Shown: in pieces, positions 17,089-26,800 of the stretch
Layout: each line of letters begins with the position of its first letter
Numbering within the stretch: position 1 is the stretch's first letter
Assembly (NCBI GenBank): GCA_964629015.1
Contig: CAZVMN010000001.1
Location: forward strand, 248,001 to 312,000
DNA from: Oceanococcus sp964629015
GTDB taxonomy: Bacteria > Pseudomonadota > Gammaproteobacteria > Nevskiales > Oceanococcaceae
Length of the DNA: 64,000 nucleotides
Reading direction: 5' to 3'
Notes under the pieces: model-generated
Seen by the model: only the letters and a program-made list of their open reading frames with translations
Databases searched by the model: none
What the model was told of the DNA's origin: nothing
Made by a program: the position numbers and the translations under genes

Positions 17089-19515
17089 ATGACTGCCTCC
17101 GACGCGAACGCCAGCTACGACTCCTCCAACATTCAAATCCTCGAAGGCCTGGAAGCCGTCCGTAAACGGCCAGGTATGTACATCGGGGATACGCAAGACG
17201 GCACCGGCCTCCACCACATGGTGTTTGAGGTCGTCGATAACTCAATCGATGAAGCGTTGGCAGGACATTGCTCAACCATTGAAATCATCATTCACTCGGA
17301 TCAAAGCATCACAGTGAAAGACGATGGTCGTGGGATTCCGGTTGATATTCATGAAAAGGCTGGCGTGTCCGCCGCCGAAGTCATCATGACCACGCTGCAT
17401 GCCGGTGGGAAATTCGACGACAACTCGTACAAAGTGTCTGGCGGTTTGCATGGCGTTGGTGTTTCTGTCGTGAACGCCTTGTCCAATTCTTTGCGCTTGG
17501 ACATCCACCGTGATGGAAAGCATCACCGACAGGAATACCGGGATGGAATTCCCTTAGGGCCTGTTGAAATCGTCGGTGATTCCACGCGTCGCGGTACGGA
17601 AATCACGTTCCGACCCTGCGAAAAAATGTTTGGAACGGTCCTGTTCCATTACGACATTCTCGCCAAACGTTTGCGTGAACTGTCATTCCTCAACTCCGGT
17701 GTGCGTATTTGCCTGCGCGAAGAAGCCGGTGAACGGGAAGACGTTTTTGAGTATGAGGGTGGGATTCGCGCCTTCGTTGAGCACCTGAATCAGGGCAAAA
17801 CCGCGCTGCATCCCACAGTGTTTCACTTCACGGAAGAGCGTGAAGGCTCGACAGTGGAAGTGGCCATGCAGTGGAACGACACATATCAAGAAAATGTGTT
17901 CTGTTTCACCAACAACATTCCGCAACGTGATGGTGGTACGCATCTGGCGGGCTTTCGCGGTGCGCTGACGCGCAGTCTGAACAGCTATGTTGAGGCAGAA
18001 GGCCTGGCGCGCAAGGAAAAAGTGACCCTCAGCGGTGATGACTCGCGGGAAGGGCTCACTGCCATTGTCTCGGTGAAAGTGCCGGATCCGCAGTTCTCCT
18101 CGCAAACCAAAGACAAGCTGGTCTCGCAGCATGTGAAATCTTTGGTGGAGTCGGTGTTGTTTGGGAAGCTGCAAGAATTCCTCGACGAAAATCCGAAAGA
18201 AGCTCAGGCAGTAGCGGGCAAGATTATTGATGCCGCGCGCGCGCGCGAAGCAGCGCGCAAAGCACGCGAAATGACCCGGCGCAAAGGCGCCCTGGATATT
18301 GCTGGGCTGCCCGGAAAGCTTGCGGATTGCCGTGAGCGCGACCCTGCCAAGTCCGAACTGTTTTTGGTCGAGGGCGATTCCGCAGGTGGTTCAGCCAAAC
18401 AAGGCCGAGACCGACATTTTCAGGCGATTTTGCCGCTCAAAGGCAAAATCCTGAATGTGGAGAAAGCGCGTTTCGACAAAATGCTGAAGTCGGACGAAGT
18501 GGGAACGCTGATCACAGCACTGGGCTGTGGCATCGGGCGAGATGAGTTCGATCCAGAGAAGCTGCGCTACCACCGCATCATTATCATGACCGACGCAGAC
18601 GTTGATGGTGCGCACATTCGAACCTTGCTGCTGACATTCTTCTATCGACAAATGTATGCACTGGTCGAACGCGGCCATGTGTATATCGCTCAGCCACCTC
18701 TTTATCGATTAAAGTCAGGTAAATCAGAGCGTTACGTCAAGGACGATGCTGAGCTTGAGCGTTATCTGCGTGATTCCGCGATCAACAATGCCGCATTGAT
18801 CCCCAGCGCCGGAGCGACACCGATCGAGGGCGAAGATCTCAACACTTTGCTGCGTGAGATCAATAGTGTTGATGACATCATTGCGCGCATGGCTCGTCGC
18901 TACGACGAATACGTGCTCAAGGTGATGCGTGACTTGCCCAAGCTGGACGAAAAAACCCAGCATGACCCTGCTGGCCTCGAAGCCTGGGCGCAGCAGCTGC
19001 AAGATCAGTTGCGCATTCATGCCCCTGAAACGCATGCCTACACGGTGAATGCGGTGGCAGCGACGGCTGACTCGCGTTTCTCATTCCAGACGATCTGCAC
19101 CAGTCATGGCAGTGATCAGTATGTGAACTGGCCTACGGAATTCTTCAGCGGCTCGGAATATCAACGTATCACCGCTCTGGGCGAACGGATCAAAGAGATC
19201 TGGGGCGCCGGTGCCGTGGTGCGCCGTGGTGAGCGCGAAAACGCCGTGACTCATCTGCGCGAAGCGGTCGAGTGGCTGGCCAAGGAGGCTCGCCGTGGCC
19301 TGAATATCCAGCGCTATAAAGGTCTGGGGGAAATGAACCCCGACCAGCTGTGGGAAACGACCCTGGATCCGTCGACGCGGCGTCTGCTGCAGGTTCGTGT
19401 GGAAGACGTGATCTCTGCGGATCAGATCTTCACGACATTGATGGGTGACCACGTAGACCCACGCCGCGAATTCATTGAAAAGAACGCGTTGCTGGCAGAA
19501 AACATCGATATTTAG
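17089..19515 (+). CDS. gyrB: DNA gyrase subunit B
   Basis: 808 residues, typical of the ~800-residue gammaproteobacterial GyrB. The GHKL ATPase begins LEGLEAVRKRPGMYIGD and has the ATP-lid motif GGLHGVGVSVVNALS. The TOPRIM domain is shown by VEGDSAGGSAKQGRDR and by the metal-binding MTDADVDGAHIRTLLL. The C-terminal GyrA-interacting part contains QRYKGLGEMNPDQLWETT. With GyrA it introduces negative supercoils. It completes the dnaA-dnaN-recF-gyrB cluster. Confidence 0.98.
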   Translation: MTASDANASYDSSNIQILEGLEAVRKRPGMYIGDTQDGTGLHHMVFEVVDNSIDEALAGHCSTIEIIIHSDQSITVKDDGRGIPVDIHEKAGVSAAEVIMTTLHAGGKFDDNSYKVSGGLHGVGVSVVNALSNSLRLDIHRDGKHHRQEYRDGIPLGPVEIVGDSTRRGTEITFRPCEKMFGTVLFHYDILAKRLRELSFLNSGVRICLREEAGEREDVFEYEGGIRAFVEHLNQGKTALHPTVFHFTEEREGSTVEVAMQWNDTYQENVFCFTNNIPQRDGGTHLAGFRGALTRSLNSYVEAEGLARKEKVTLSGDDSREGLTAIVSVKVPDPQFSSQTKDKLVSQHVKSLVESVLFGKLQEFLDENPKEAQAVAGKIIDAARAREAARKAREMTRRKGALDIAGLPGKLADCRERDPAKSELFLVEGDSAGGSAKQGRDRHFQAILPLKGKILNVEKARFDKMLKSDEVGTLITALGCGIGRDEFDPEKLRYHRIIIMTDADVDGAHIRTLLLTFFYRQMYALVERGHVYIAQPPLYRLKSGKSERYVKDDAELERYLRDSAINNAALIPSAGATPIEGEDLNTLLREINSVDDIIARMARRYDEYVLKVMRDLPKLDEKTQHDPAGLEAWAQQLQDQLRIHAPETHAYTVNAVAATADSRFSFQTICTSHGSDQYVNWPTEFFSGSEYQRITALGERIKEIWGAGAVVRRGERENAVTHLREAVEWLAKEARRGLNIQRYKGLGEMNPDQLWETTLDPSTRRLLQVRVEDVISADQIFTTLMGDHVDPRREFIEKNALLAENIDI

Positions 19516-19519
19516 GTGT

Positions 19520-19554
19520 AAAAAAGCCTCAGCGATTGGGGAGATCGCTGAGGC
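19520..19554 (-). terminator. Intrinsic terminator, minus strand
   Basis: A perfect 11-base stem GCCTCAGCGAT/ATCGCTGAGGC (19526-19536 and 19544-19554) with a 7-base loop. It is followed on the minus strand by six T (A tract 19520-19525 on plus). It terminates minus-strand transcripts from polA or the candidate small RNA. On the plus strand no T-run follows, so it is not a good gyrB terminator. Confidence 0.85.
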
Positions 19555-19634
19555 GTCTGACTCCGGTTAGGGGGAACCGGATGGCATGTCCGCCCAGGGA
19601 GTGGAGGCGGATTTGAACGCCGTTGCAGCGTTCG
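19520..19634 (-). ncRNA. Candidate structured small RNA downstream of polA
   Basis: The space between the polA stop (19723) and the gyrB stop (19515) has no convincing gene, but on the minus strand it shows the layout of a small RNA. A sigma-E-like promoter (19640-19667) is followed by about 115 bases. These hold a hairpin with stem TCCGCC/GGCGGA and an 11-base pyrimidine-rich loop (19589-19611), a second hairpin CCGGTT/AACCGG with loop CCCCCT (19563-19580), and a strong intrinsic terminator (19520-19554). Known small RNAs occupy this locus elsewhere: Spot 42 (spf) downstream of polA in E. coli and ErsA downstream of polA in P. aeruginosa, the latter driven by an extracytoplasmic sigma factor. 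Homology to either is inferred from position and architecture only. C-rich loops suggest pairing to ribosome-binding sites. Confidence 0.6.
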
Positions 19635-19639
19635 GTATA

Positions 19640-19667
19640 TATGACCGGGCGTGTGTGAGAAAGTTCC
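19640..19667 (-). promoter_or_regulatory. Sigma-E/AlgU-like promoter of the candidate small RNA
   Basis: On the minus strand: GGAACTT (19667-19661), a 16-base spacer, then TCATA (19644-19640). GGAACTT is the textbook -35 of RpoE/AlgU promoters; the -10 (usually TCTGA or TCAAA) matches only partly. A TATATA element overlapping the -10 could alternatively serve sigma70. Confidence 0.45.
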
Positions 19668-19722
19668 GATGCTTTCAGCGCCGAATTTCGACCGTTTATC
19701 GGCTCGGGAATAACCTCATTCG

Positions 19723-22413
19723 TTAGCCGTGCGCTTCGTCCCAATTGGTACCGATGCCGCCTTCGACTTTGAGGGGTACGTTGAGTTCAACGATGTTTTC
19801 CATACGTTGCTGTAACTTTGGCAACCATTGGTCAACAACATCCTCGTTGATCTCAAACACCAGTTCATCGTGAACCTGCATGATCATGCGGACATCATCG
19901 CGCTCTGCGATTTGAGCGTGTATATCGATCATGGCCAGCTTGATGATATCGGCCGCCGTACCTTGCAAAGGCGCATTGATGGCTACCCGCTCTGCGGCTT
20001 GACGTCGGCTGCCATTGCGATCGTTGATTTCGGGCAGATACAAACGCCGACCGTAAAGGGTTTCCACGTAGCCAGTGTCATGAGCCTGTTGTTTGCAGCG
20101 CTCCATATACTCCGCAACACCGGGGTAGCGGCTGAAGAAGCGGTCCATATGGCTCTGGGCTTCGTTTCGCCCAATGCTCAGATTGCGGGCTAAACCGAAG
20201 GCTGAGATGCCATAAATGAGGCCGAAGTTGATCGCTTTGGCCGCACGTCGGTGTGAACTTTCGACTTGATCCAGTGGAATATCAAAGACTTCGCTGGCGG
20301 TGCGGGTGTGAATATCCTGATTGGTGACAAACGCGTCTTTCATGCTCGCGTCGTCGGACATATGCGCCATCAAGCGCAGCTCAATCTGTGAATAATCCAA
20401 GGCCACGATACGCGTGCCGGATGGCGCAACAAAAGCCTGACGAATACGACGGCCATCGTCATTGCGTATCGGGATATTTTGCAAATTCGGATCCGATGAC
20501 GACAGCCGTCCTGTCGCCGCGACCGCCTGATGGTACGAGGTGTGGACCCGTCCGGTTTCCGGATTGATATTTCCGGGCAATTTCTCGGTGTAGGTTGAGC
20601 GCAGCTTGGCCAAGCCTCGCCAGTCCAGAATCAGCTGCGGCAGTTCATGCTGATCCGCCAATTCCTGCAGCACATCCTCCGCTGTGGATGGTGCGCCTTT
20701 GGGGGTTTTACGCAGCACCGGTAACTCAAGCTGATCGAACAAGATGTCTTTGAGTTGCGCGGGAGAGTTCAGATTGAACGAGCCGCCGGCGATGTCGTGA
20801 GCTTTTCGCTCCATTTCGTCCATGCGCGCGGCAAACTCCGAACTGGCTTGTGCCAGCAAATTGCGGTCAACCAGTACACCGTTGGCTTCGATCGCGGCCA
20901 AAACCTCGATCAACGGTTGTTCGATGTTGGTGTAGACCTTTAACAGACCGTCGTCAGCTTTCAACTCCCCACCAATGCGCTGGTGCAAAGCAAAGGTGAT
21001 CGCAGCATCCTCACCGGCGTATTCGGCGGCTTTGTCCAAATCGATCTGGTTGAAGGTCAGCTGATTGCGACCGCTACCGGCGATGTCTTTGAAACTGATG
21101 GTTTCGCGCTCAAGATAAAACCGCGCCAATGAATCCATGTCGTGTCGGCTGGCCGTGGCGTTCAGCACATAGGACTCCAGCATGGTGTCCCAGGCGATGC
21201 CATGCAGCGGCATACCGTGACGCCGCAAAATGTGCATATCGTACTTGCCGTGCTGGGTAATCTTTGGCCGCGCTGTATCGGCAAGCAACTCCGCCAGTGC
21301 TCCTTGAACCGCGTCTAGCGCGAGCTGTTGCGGCGCACCGAGGTAATCGTGCGCCACCGGCAGATACCAGGCTTTGTCTTGCGACACCGCAAACGAGAGC
21401 CCGACCAAACGCGCTTGCTGTGGGTCCAGACTGTCGGTTTCGGTATCCACAGCGAAGTTCTCGGCATCCCTGAGGGCCGAACACAGTCTGTTTAGCCCGT
21501 CGTCGTCGAGTACCGTTTCAACCTGGATTTCAATTTGCTCGGCATGGCTTTGAGCGTTGTTGGGAACCTTGTCCGCGACTTGCTCCAACCAACGATTGAA
21601 TCCATAGCGGCGCGCGAAGCTCGCGAAACCTTGTGTATCGAGATCCGTACGATTCAGAGTCTCAATACCCGTGGGCAGGTCGAGCGAGTCTTTGACCGTA
21701 ACCAACTCACGCGAAAGATCGAGTTGATCCAGATGAGCACGCAGCTTCTCACCAATCTTCCCCTTGATCTCATCGGCGTGCTCCACGATGGCGTCCAGCG
21801 TGCCGTAGTTCCCGAGCCATTTGGCCGCCGTTTTTGCGCCCACGCCGGGTACGCCGGGCACGTTGTCCGAGGTGTCGCCCATCAACGCCAGCCAGTCCAC
21901 GATCTGGTCCGGCCGTACATCGTATTTTTCCTTGATACCGTCTGGGTCGTAGAGCGTGCCCTTCATGGTGTCGAGAAGTTGGACCTTATCGCTGACCATC
22001 TGCGCCAGATCCTTATCGCCACTGACCACCAGCACCTCACGGCCTTGGCCGACTGCCTGGGCCGCCAGCGTGGCAATTACGTCATCGGCCTCGACGCCCG
22101 CGATCTGAAGGCGCGGTAAACCCAGCACATCGATCAATTCACACAAAGGCTCAAACTGAGCGGACAACTCCGGCGGAACCGGCGGACGATTGGCTTTGTA
22201 CTCCTGGTATAGCTCGTGACGAAAGGTTTTCCCCCGCGGATCAAAAATCACCGCAATGTGTTCCGGCGCGTAGTCCTTGAGCAGCTTTTGCAGCATGTTG
22301 CCCATGCCGAAAATGGCGCCGGTGGGTTGTCCATCCGGTGCGGTCAGCCGAGGCAACGCATGAAAGGCGCGATACAGCCAGGATGATCCGTCAACCAGGA
22401 TGATGGGTTTCAT
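19723..22413 (-). CDS. polA: DNA polymerase I
   Basis: 896 residues. N-terminal 5'-3' exonuclease (ILVDGSSWLYRAFHALP through the helix-hairpin-helix DNVPGVPGVGAKTA). The 3'-5' exonuclease domain keeps its catalytic Asp/Glu (FAVDTETDSLD), so proofreading should be active, unlike some homologues. The polymerase domain has motif A DYSQIELRLMAHMS, motif B RRAAKAINFGLIYGIS and motif C QVHDELVFEI. It removes RNA primers and fills gaps. Its start overlaps the lysA stop by four bases (ATGA), so translation is coupled to lysA. The candidate small RNA and an intrinsic terminator follow. Confidence 0.98.
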   Translation of the reverse strand: MKPIILVDGSSWLYRAFHALPRLTAPDGQPTGAIFGMGNMLQKLLKDYAPEHIAVIFDPRGKTFRHELYQEYKANRPPVPPELSAQFEPLCELIDVLGLPRLQIAGVEADDVIATLAAQAVGQGREVLVVSGDKDLAQMVSDKVQLLDTMKGTLYDPDGIKEKYDVRPDQIVDWLALMGDTSDNVPGVPGVGAKTAAKWLGNYGTLDAIVEHADEIKGKIGEKLRAHLDQLDLSRELVTVKDSLDLPTGIETLNRTDLDTQGFASFARRYGFNRWLEQVADKVPNNAQSHAEQIEIQVETVLDDDGLNRLCSALRDAENFAVDTETDSLDPQQARLVGLSFAVSQDKAWYLPVAHDYLGAPQQLALDAVQGALAELLADTARPKITQHGKYDMHILRRHGMPLHGIAWDTMLESYVLNATASRHDMDSLARFYLERETISFKDIAGSGRNQLTFNQIDLDKAAEYAGEDAAITFALHQRIGGELKADDGLLKVYTNIEQPLIEVLAAIEANGVLVDRNLLAQASSEFAARMDEMERKAHDIAGGSFNLNSPAQLKDILFDQLELPVLRKTPKGAPSTAEDVLQELADQHELPQLILDWRGLAKLRSTYTEKLPGNINPETGRVHTSYHQAVAATGRLSSSDPNLQNIPIRNDDGRRIRQAFVAPSGTRIVALDYSQIELRLMAHMSDDASMKDAFVTNQDIHTRTASEVFDIPLDQVESSHRRAAKAINFGLIYGISAFGLARNLSIGRNEAQSHMDRFFSRYPGVAEYMERCKQQAHDTGYVETLYGRRLYLPEINDRNGSRRQAAERVAINAPLQGTAADIIKLAMIDIHAQIAERDDVRMIMQVHDELVFEINEDVVDQWLPKLQQRMENIVELNVPLKVEGGIGTNWDEAHG

Positions 22414-23660
22414 TGGGGTAAAACCTGTTCCAATTCAAAGAGTTGAGAAACATTTTCCGGCTTGCGAATAACATGTGCGCGATCACCATCGACCATCACC
22501 TCGGCCGGCCTGGGGCGCGAGTTGTAGTTCGAGCTCATGGTGAAGCCGTAGGCACCTGCGGAACGCACGGCCAGCACATCACCCTGACTGATCGCGAGTT
22601 CGCGGTCCTTGCCCAACCAATCGCCGGATTCGCAGACCGGACCGACGATGTCCCAGGTTTTGAGCGGAGCCTGGGTGTTGCTGCGAATCGGAACTATGTT
22701 CTGCCATGCCTTGTACAAGGTCGGGCGAATCAGCTCGGCCATGGAGGCATCGACAATGGCGAAATTTCGATGTGGCGTTGGTTTGAGGTACTCCACCCGG
22801 GTCAGCAGGATGCCGGCATTGCCGGCAATGGCTCGGCCGGGTTCCATCAACACCTGCAAATTGCGACCTTCGAGCAGCGGAATGACCGCGCGCGCGTAAT
22901 CTGATGGATGGGGAGGCTGTTCGGTGTTGTAGCGAATTCCCAAGCCACCCCCCAGGTTCAAGTGATGAATTTGGACACCCGACGCAGTCAAGCGATCCAC
23001 CAGCTCCAGCATGCGCCCCATGGCGTCGAGTAATGGCTTAAGTTCAGTCAGTTGCGACCCGATATGACAGTCCATGCCACTGACTTTCAAGCCTGGCAAA
23101 TCATTGGCCTTGTGAAACAGACGCTCGGCGTCGCTCATGTCGATGCCGAATTTGTTTTCTTTGAGACCGGTTGAGATATACGGGTGCGTTTTGGCGTCGA
23201 CATCCGGATTCACTCGCAGGGCGACTGTTGCGCAAACGCCGGCGCTGGCGGCAACCTCACTAAGGCGTTCCAACTCGGCTTCCGATTCGACGTTGAACGA
23301 ACGGATGCCGGCTTCCAGGCCCATTTCCATTTCGTCGACGCGTTTGCCCACGCCGGAAAATACGATCTTGCGCGGATCACCGCCGGCGGCTAACACGCGC
23401 TGCAGTTCGCCGCCCGAGACGATGTCGAAACCGGCGCCCAAGCGAGCCAGCACATTGAGGACGGCGATGTTGCTGTTGGCCTTGACCGCGTAACAGATCA
23501 GATGATCGACGCCTGCAAGCGCATCGTCGAATGCTTTGAAATGACGCTCCAGCGTGGCGCGGGAATAAACAAACAAAGGCGTGCCGAAACGTTCAGCAAG
23601 ATCGCTGACCGCGACATCTTCGGCGTAGAGATCGCCATCGCGGTATTCAAAATGGTCCAT
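22410..23660 (-). CDS. lysA: Diaminopimelate decarboxylase
   Basis: 416 residues. A PLP-dependent fold-type III decarboxylase converting meso-diaminopimelate to L-lysine. It has the PLP lysine near the N-terminus (ICYAVKANSN), the substrate/PLP motifs HIGSQLTEL and LNLGGGLGIRY, EPGRAIAGNAG, and the C-terminal catalytic Cys motif GPVCESGDW with an AYGFTMSSNYN segment. Its ATG shares one base with the stop of the upstream lptM gene (TGATG), and its stop overlaps polA. The order lptM-lysA is common in Gammaproteobacteria, where dapF often follows; here polA follows instead. Confidence 0.97.
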   Translation of the reverse strand: MDHFEYRDGDLYAEDVAVSDLAERFGTPLFVYSRATLERHFKAFDDALAGVDHLICYAVKANSNIAVLNVLARLGAGFDIVSGGELQRVLAAGGDPRKIVFSGVGKRVDEMEMGLEAGIRSFNVESEAELERLSEVAASAGVCATVALRVNPDVDAKTHPYISTGLKENKFGIDMSDAERLFHKANDLPGLKVSGMDCHIGSQLTELKPLLDAMGRMLELVDRLTASGVQIHHLNLGGGLGIRYNTEQPPHPSDYARAVIPLLEGRNLQVLMEPGRAIAGNAGILLTRVEYLKPTPHRNFAIVDASMAELIRPTLYKAWQNIVPIRSNTQAPLKTWDIVGPVCESGDWLGKDRELAISQGDVLAVRSAGAYGFTMSSNYNSRPRPAEVMVDGDRAHVIRKPENVSQLFELEQVLPQ

Positions 23661-23785
23661 CAGTGGTCCTGTGGGGCTGGCGTTGCGGTGCTCGTAGAGG
23701 CATCGGGCAAATACAGATCACCGCTTTGACCACAAGCGCTGATCAGGCACACGATCATGACGATGGGAATAAGTATCAGGCGCAC
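23660..23785 (-). CDS. lptM: LPS translocon maturation chaperone LptM-like small lipoprotein
   Basis: About 41 residues from GTG 23785 (M-RLILIPIVMIVCLISAC). A short signal peptide ends in the lipobox LISA-C, followed at once by the family motif CGQSGDLYLP, very close to CGQKGPLYLP of E. coli LptM (YifL). In E. coli this lipoprotein promotes assembly of LptD disulfides. It lies directly upstream of lysA, the usual position. The start could instead be ATG 23758, but that would shorten the signal peptide to an unlikely length. Confidence 0.85.
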   Translation of the reverse strand: MRLILIPIVMIVCLISACGQSGDLYLPDASTSTATPAPQDH

Positions 23786-23853
23786 CGGCAACAGATAGAG
23801 AGGAAATAGCCCTCTATTGTACGGACAGCCAGAGATTGCGGCATCCGCGCCGG

Positions 23854-26800
23854 CTAACGCTCGATGGTGTAAAACAGATCGCCACCCGACTCCACGCCGG
23901 ATTCGGTCTGCAGGCTCCATTTGCTGGACAGCTGATAGCGCAGGCGGAAGGTGTAAACCGGCTCGAACAAGCCGATGCCATAACTCACATAGATGTCCGG
24001 ACTGAGGTATTTGCCGAGCACCAGACTGGCCTGATTGGCTTGCTCGCCCGGTTGAGTACCGATCGACACTTCATCCAAACCCAGGGTGCCTTTAAAGCGT
24101 TTGGCGAGAAAGTCCCCGCCTTTGAGACCCAGAGCCAGGGCGGCGTTGTTGAGCATGGCCTGATCGTCTTCGCTGCGGGATTCAGCTGCCCGGCCCAGGA
24201 CCAGATAACTCAGCTGATCCGTCTCGCGCATGCCGGGTTCGGAATACAGACTCACCTGTGGTTTGTCGAGCGGACCACGAACAATCACACCGGCGCGGAT
24301 TTCCGTGGTGGCCTGGCGATAGGCTTTGATGTCTAGGCCGGGTTCGGTTAACGGTCCGCCGCTGAAAATCAGCCGCCCGCGCTCAATCTGTAGGTTCTGC
24401 CCATAGGCTTTGTAACGCCCATCACGCAAACGCAAATCCCCTTCGCCGGTGGCCGCACGTCCCGGACGCATGCGCGTCTTCAAGCGACCATCCAGATCTG
24501 TGGTCAATCCCAGACCTTCAAAGTGCACATTGCGTCCCAGCACCAACTCGACTTGGCTGTGTACCTGCAGACCAGCATGCGCGGGGGCGTCTTGCCCCAC
24601 GATGATTTGATCAGCGTCCGGTGCAATCGCACCGCGACTGCTGATTTCGCGGGGTCGGATGTCCGCACGCGGTACGGTAATACGACCGCTGAGATCCAGG
24701 CGTGGTGGCTGGATCTCCAGTTTCAGGTCAGGGCTGACCCAGACTCGGGCTTCTGGGATGTCGACGGCGAGAAAGTTTTCACCGCTGACGGTGGCACTGA
24801 CATGCGGTTTTACGCCCGACCAATCCACTTGGCCACTGATCTGCATCTCGCCGTCGCCAGAGCGAGTGCTGGACTGAAGAATCAGCGTGTTGTCCCCGTT
24901 GCCGCTCAAGCTGATGCGGGTTTGCTGTAGGTGAATGTCGGGCGTATCAAGATGGAAAACACCATCTATGAGGCTGATGTCACCCCCTAACGCGGGCTTA
25001 TCGAGCTGACCGGAGACCCGCAATTCACCGTTAATCATGCCTTGCGCGCTGAGCACCTCAGGCACAAAGGCGCTGATCACCGAAAGATCATCCAGATTGA
25101 TGCGCAGGCGACCGTCCAGCGTCTGTTGCTCGTCCAGATCGAACGAGCCACTCAGCCCGCCTGGACGCCCGTCGTCAAGTTGCAGTGGGAAGTCCCAATT
25201 CGCGGTGACATTCAGGCCGTGTGCATCCGCGCTCAGTTGACCCGGTAATAATGTGAGCAACGGCACATCGTCCTGCTCCTGCCGGGTTGCGATCTGTATC
25301 GCCGTGGTGCGCAGTTCCAGGGTGGCCTTGGGCTGCGACAATGGGGACGGCTGCAACACCACATCCACATCGACATCACCGTCCAGACGACTGCCCGGAG
25401 GCAACAAGCGCCGCAAGCGATTGAGGTTGTAGCCACGCAGCTGCAATGTGGCACTGGCATCGCGGGTATCCCAGCGTCCTTGCAGGCATGACGACGCCTC
25501 GCGACTGCGCCAGCAGTGTTCCGTCAATGTGACACCAGCGCTCTTGGACCAGGTGAAGCGTGCGCCGGGATCTGCTGTCCATGCCATGAACGGCGGGCGA
25601 GGTGCTGGGCCGAGCCGCCATTCGCCGTCAACCAGATCCACGGTCAAGCGCTGCTTGTCAGCATCCCAGCGGCTGTTCAGAGTGAGCGTGCTGTCGGCGC
25701 GGGATTCCTTCAAGCGGATCTGGGTTTGCGCATTTTCCAGACGCCCGGTGCTGTGAAGCGCAAGATCTTCCACGTAAAGGCCGGAACCGCTGAGATCTTG
25801 CGCAGATAGATTCAGATCCACGCTGGATGCGGACAAATGGCCTTTGGAGGTCACTTGGGCCAGGTCGAATCCGGCGGCCTGGAGTTTTTGCCCATCCAGC
25901 GTCCAGTTGATGATTGGCAAAGAGCCATCACCACTGGCCGCCACCTTGGCTGTGACACGCCCTTGCAACTGTGAATCCAGCTTGCCCAGATCCGGCGCAC
26001 TGAGTTCCAGTTGGCCTTGCCAGCGCTGTGAGCGGCGGACATGCCCTTTGAGATGCGCGTCTGCCCAACGTAGGTTGAGCTGTTGCGCGTACCAGTCGTG
26101 CGAACCCGCGTACGCGCCACGGGTTGAGAGTTGTATTGGCTGCTGACGTAAGCTGCCATTGAGTTTGACCGTCGGAAACACGGCTGAGAATCCGTGGCTC
26201 AAATCCGCATCCGCGACAACCTGACCATTCAGCGATGACGGCCATTCTTTCACCCATGCCCCGGCGTCGATGCGGGCCAGGTCCAAAGTCGCTTTGAGTT
26301 TCTGGGTGGCGGCGTTGTAGAGCACGTCCAAGGTCACTTGCGCCGGCTCCGGCGTGTGTTGTTGGGTGCGATCTGGGATTTGCTCCCACTGCCCTTGCAG
26401 CGACCATTCACCTTGCGTGTCCGGGCTGCGCACGGTGACAAAAAGACTTGATGGTGGAATCTGTTCGCCGGCCAGCTCTGCATCGATCAGCATATGGGCT
26501 TTGTTGTCGATCAGGGCCAACTTGGCCTCACCACTGGGGCTCACCCAGATGTCGCTGTCGAGTGGCCAGCGCAGCGATGTCCAACGCAGGTTGGCGTCAC
26601 AATCCAAGGTTGGCCATGGGCAAGCCCCATCAACGGCCAGGTACAGTGGTGGCTCATCCAGGCCCTGCACGGTGAGTGTATTGACGGTGATCTGACGTTC
26701 CGCGATCTGCGCCGACAGCTGCGCCTGCCAGCGTCCGTAGTCGGCCAGGTCCACGGCACTGAGATCGAGTTCCAACGCTTGTTGGGTGAGGTCGGCCCGA

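Noticed and set aside
19526..19554. Terminator for gyrB
   Set aside because: The U-run lies only on the minus-strand side, so it stops polA-direction transcripts.
19529..19744. 71-codon minus-strand frame between polA and gyrB
   Set aside because: Runs through the terminator stem and into polA, has no ribosome-binding site or similarity; the RNA structures explain the region better.
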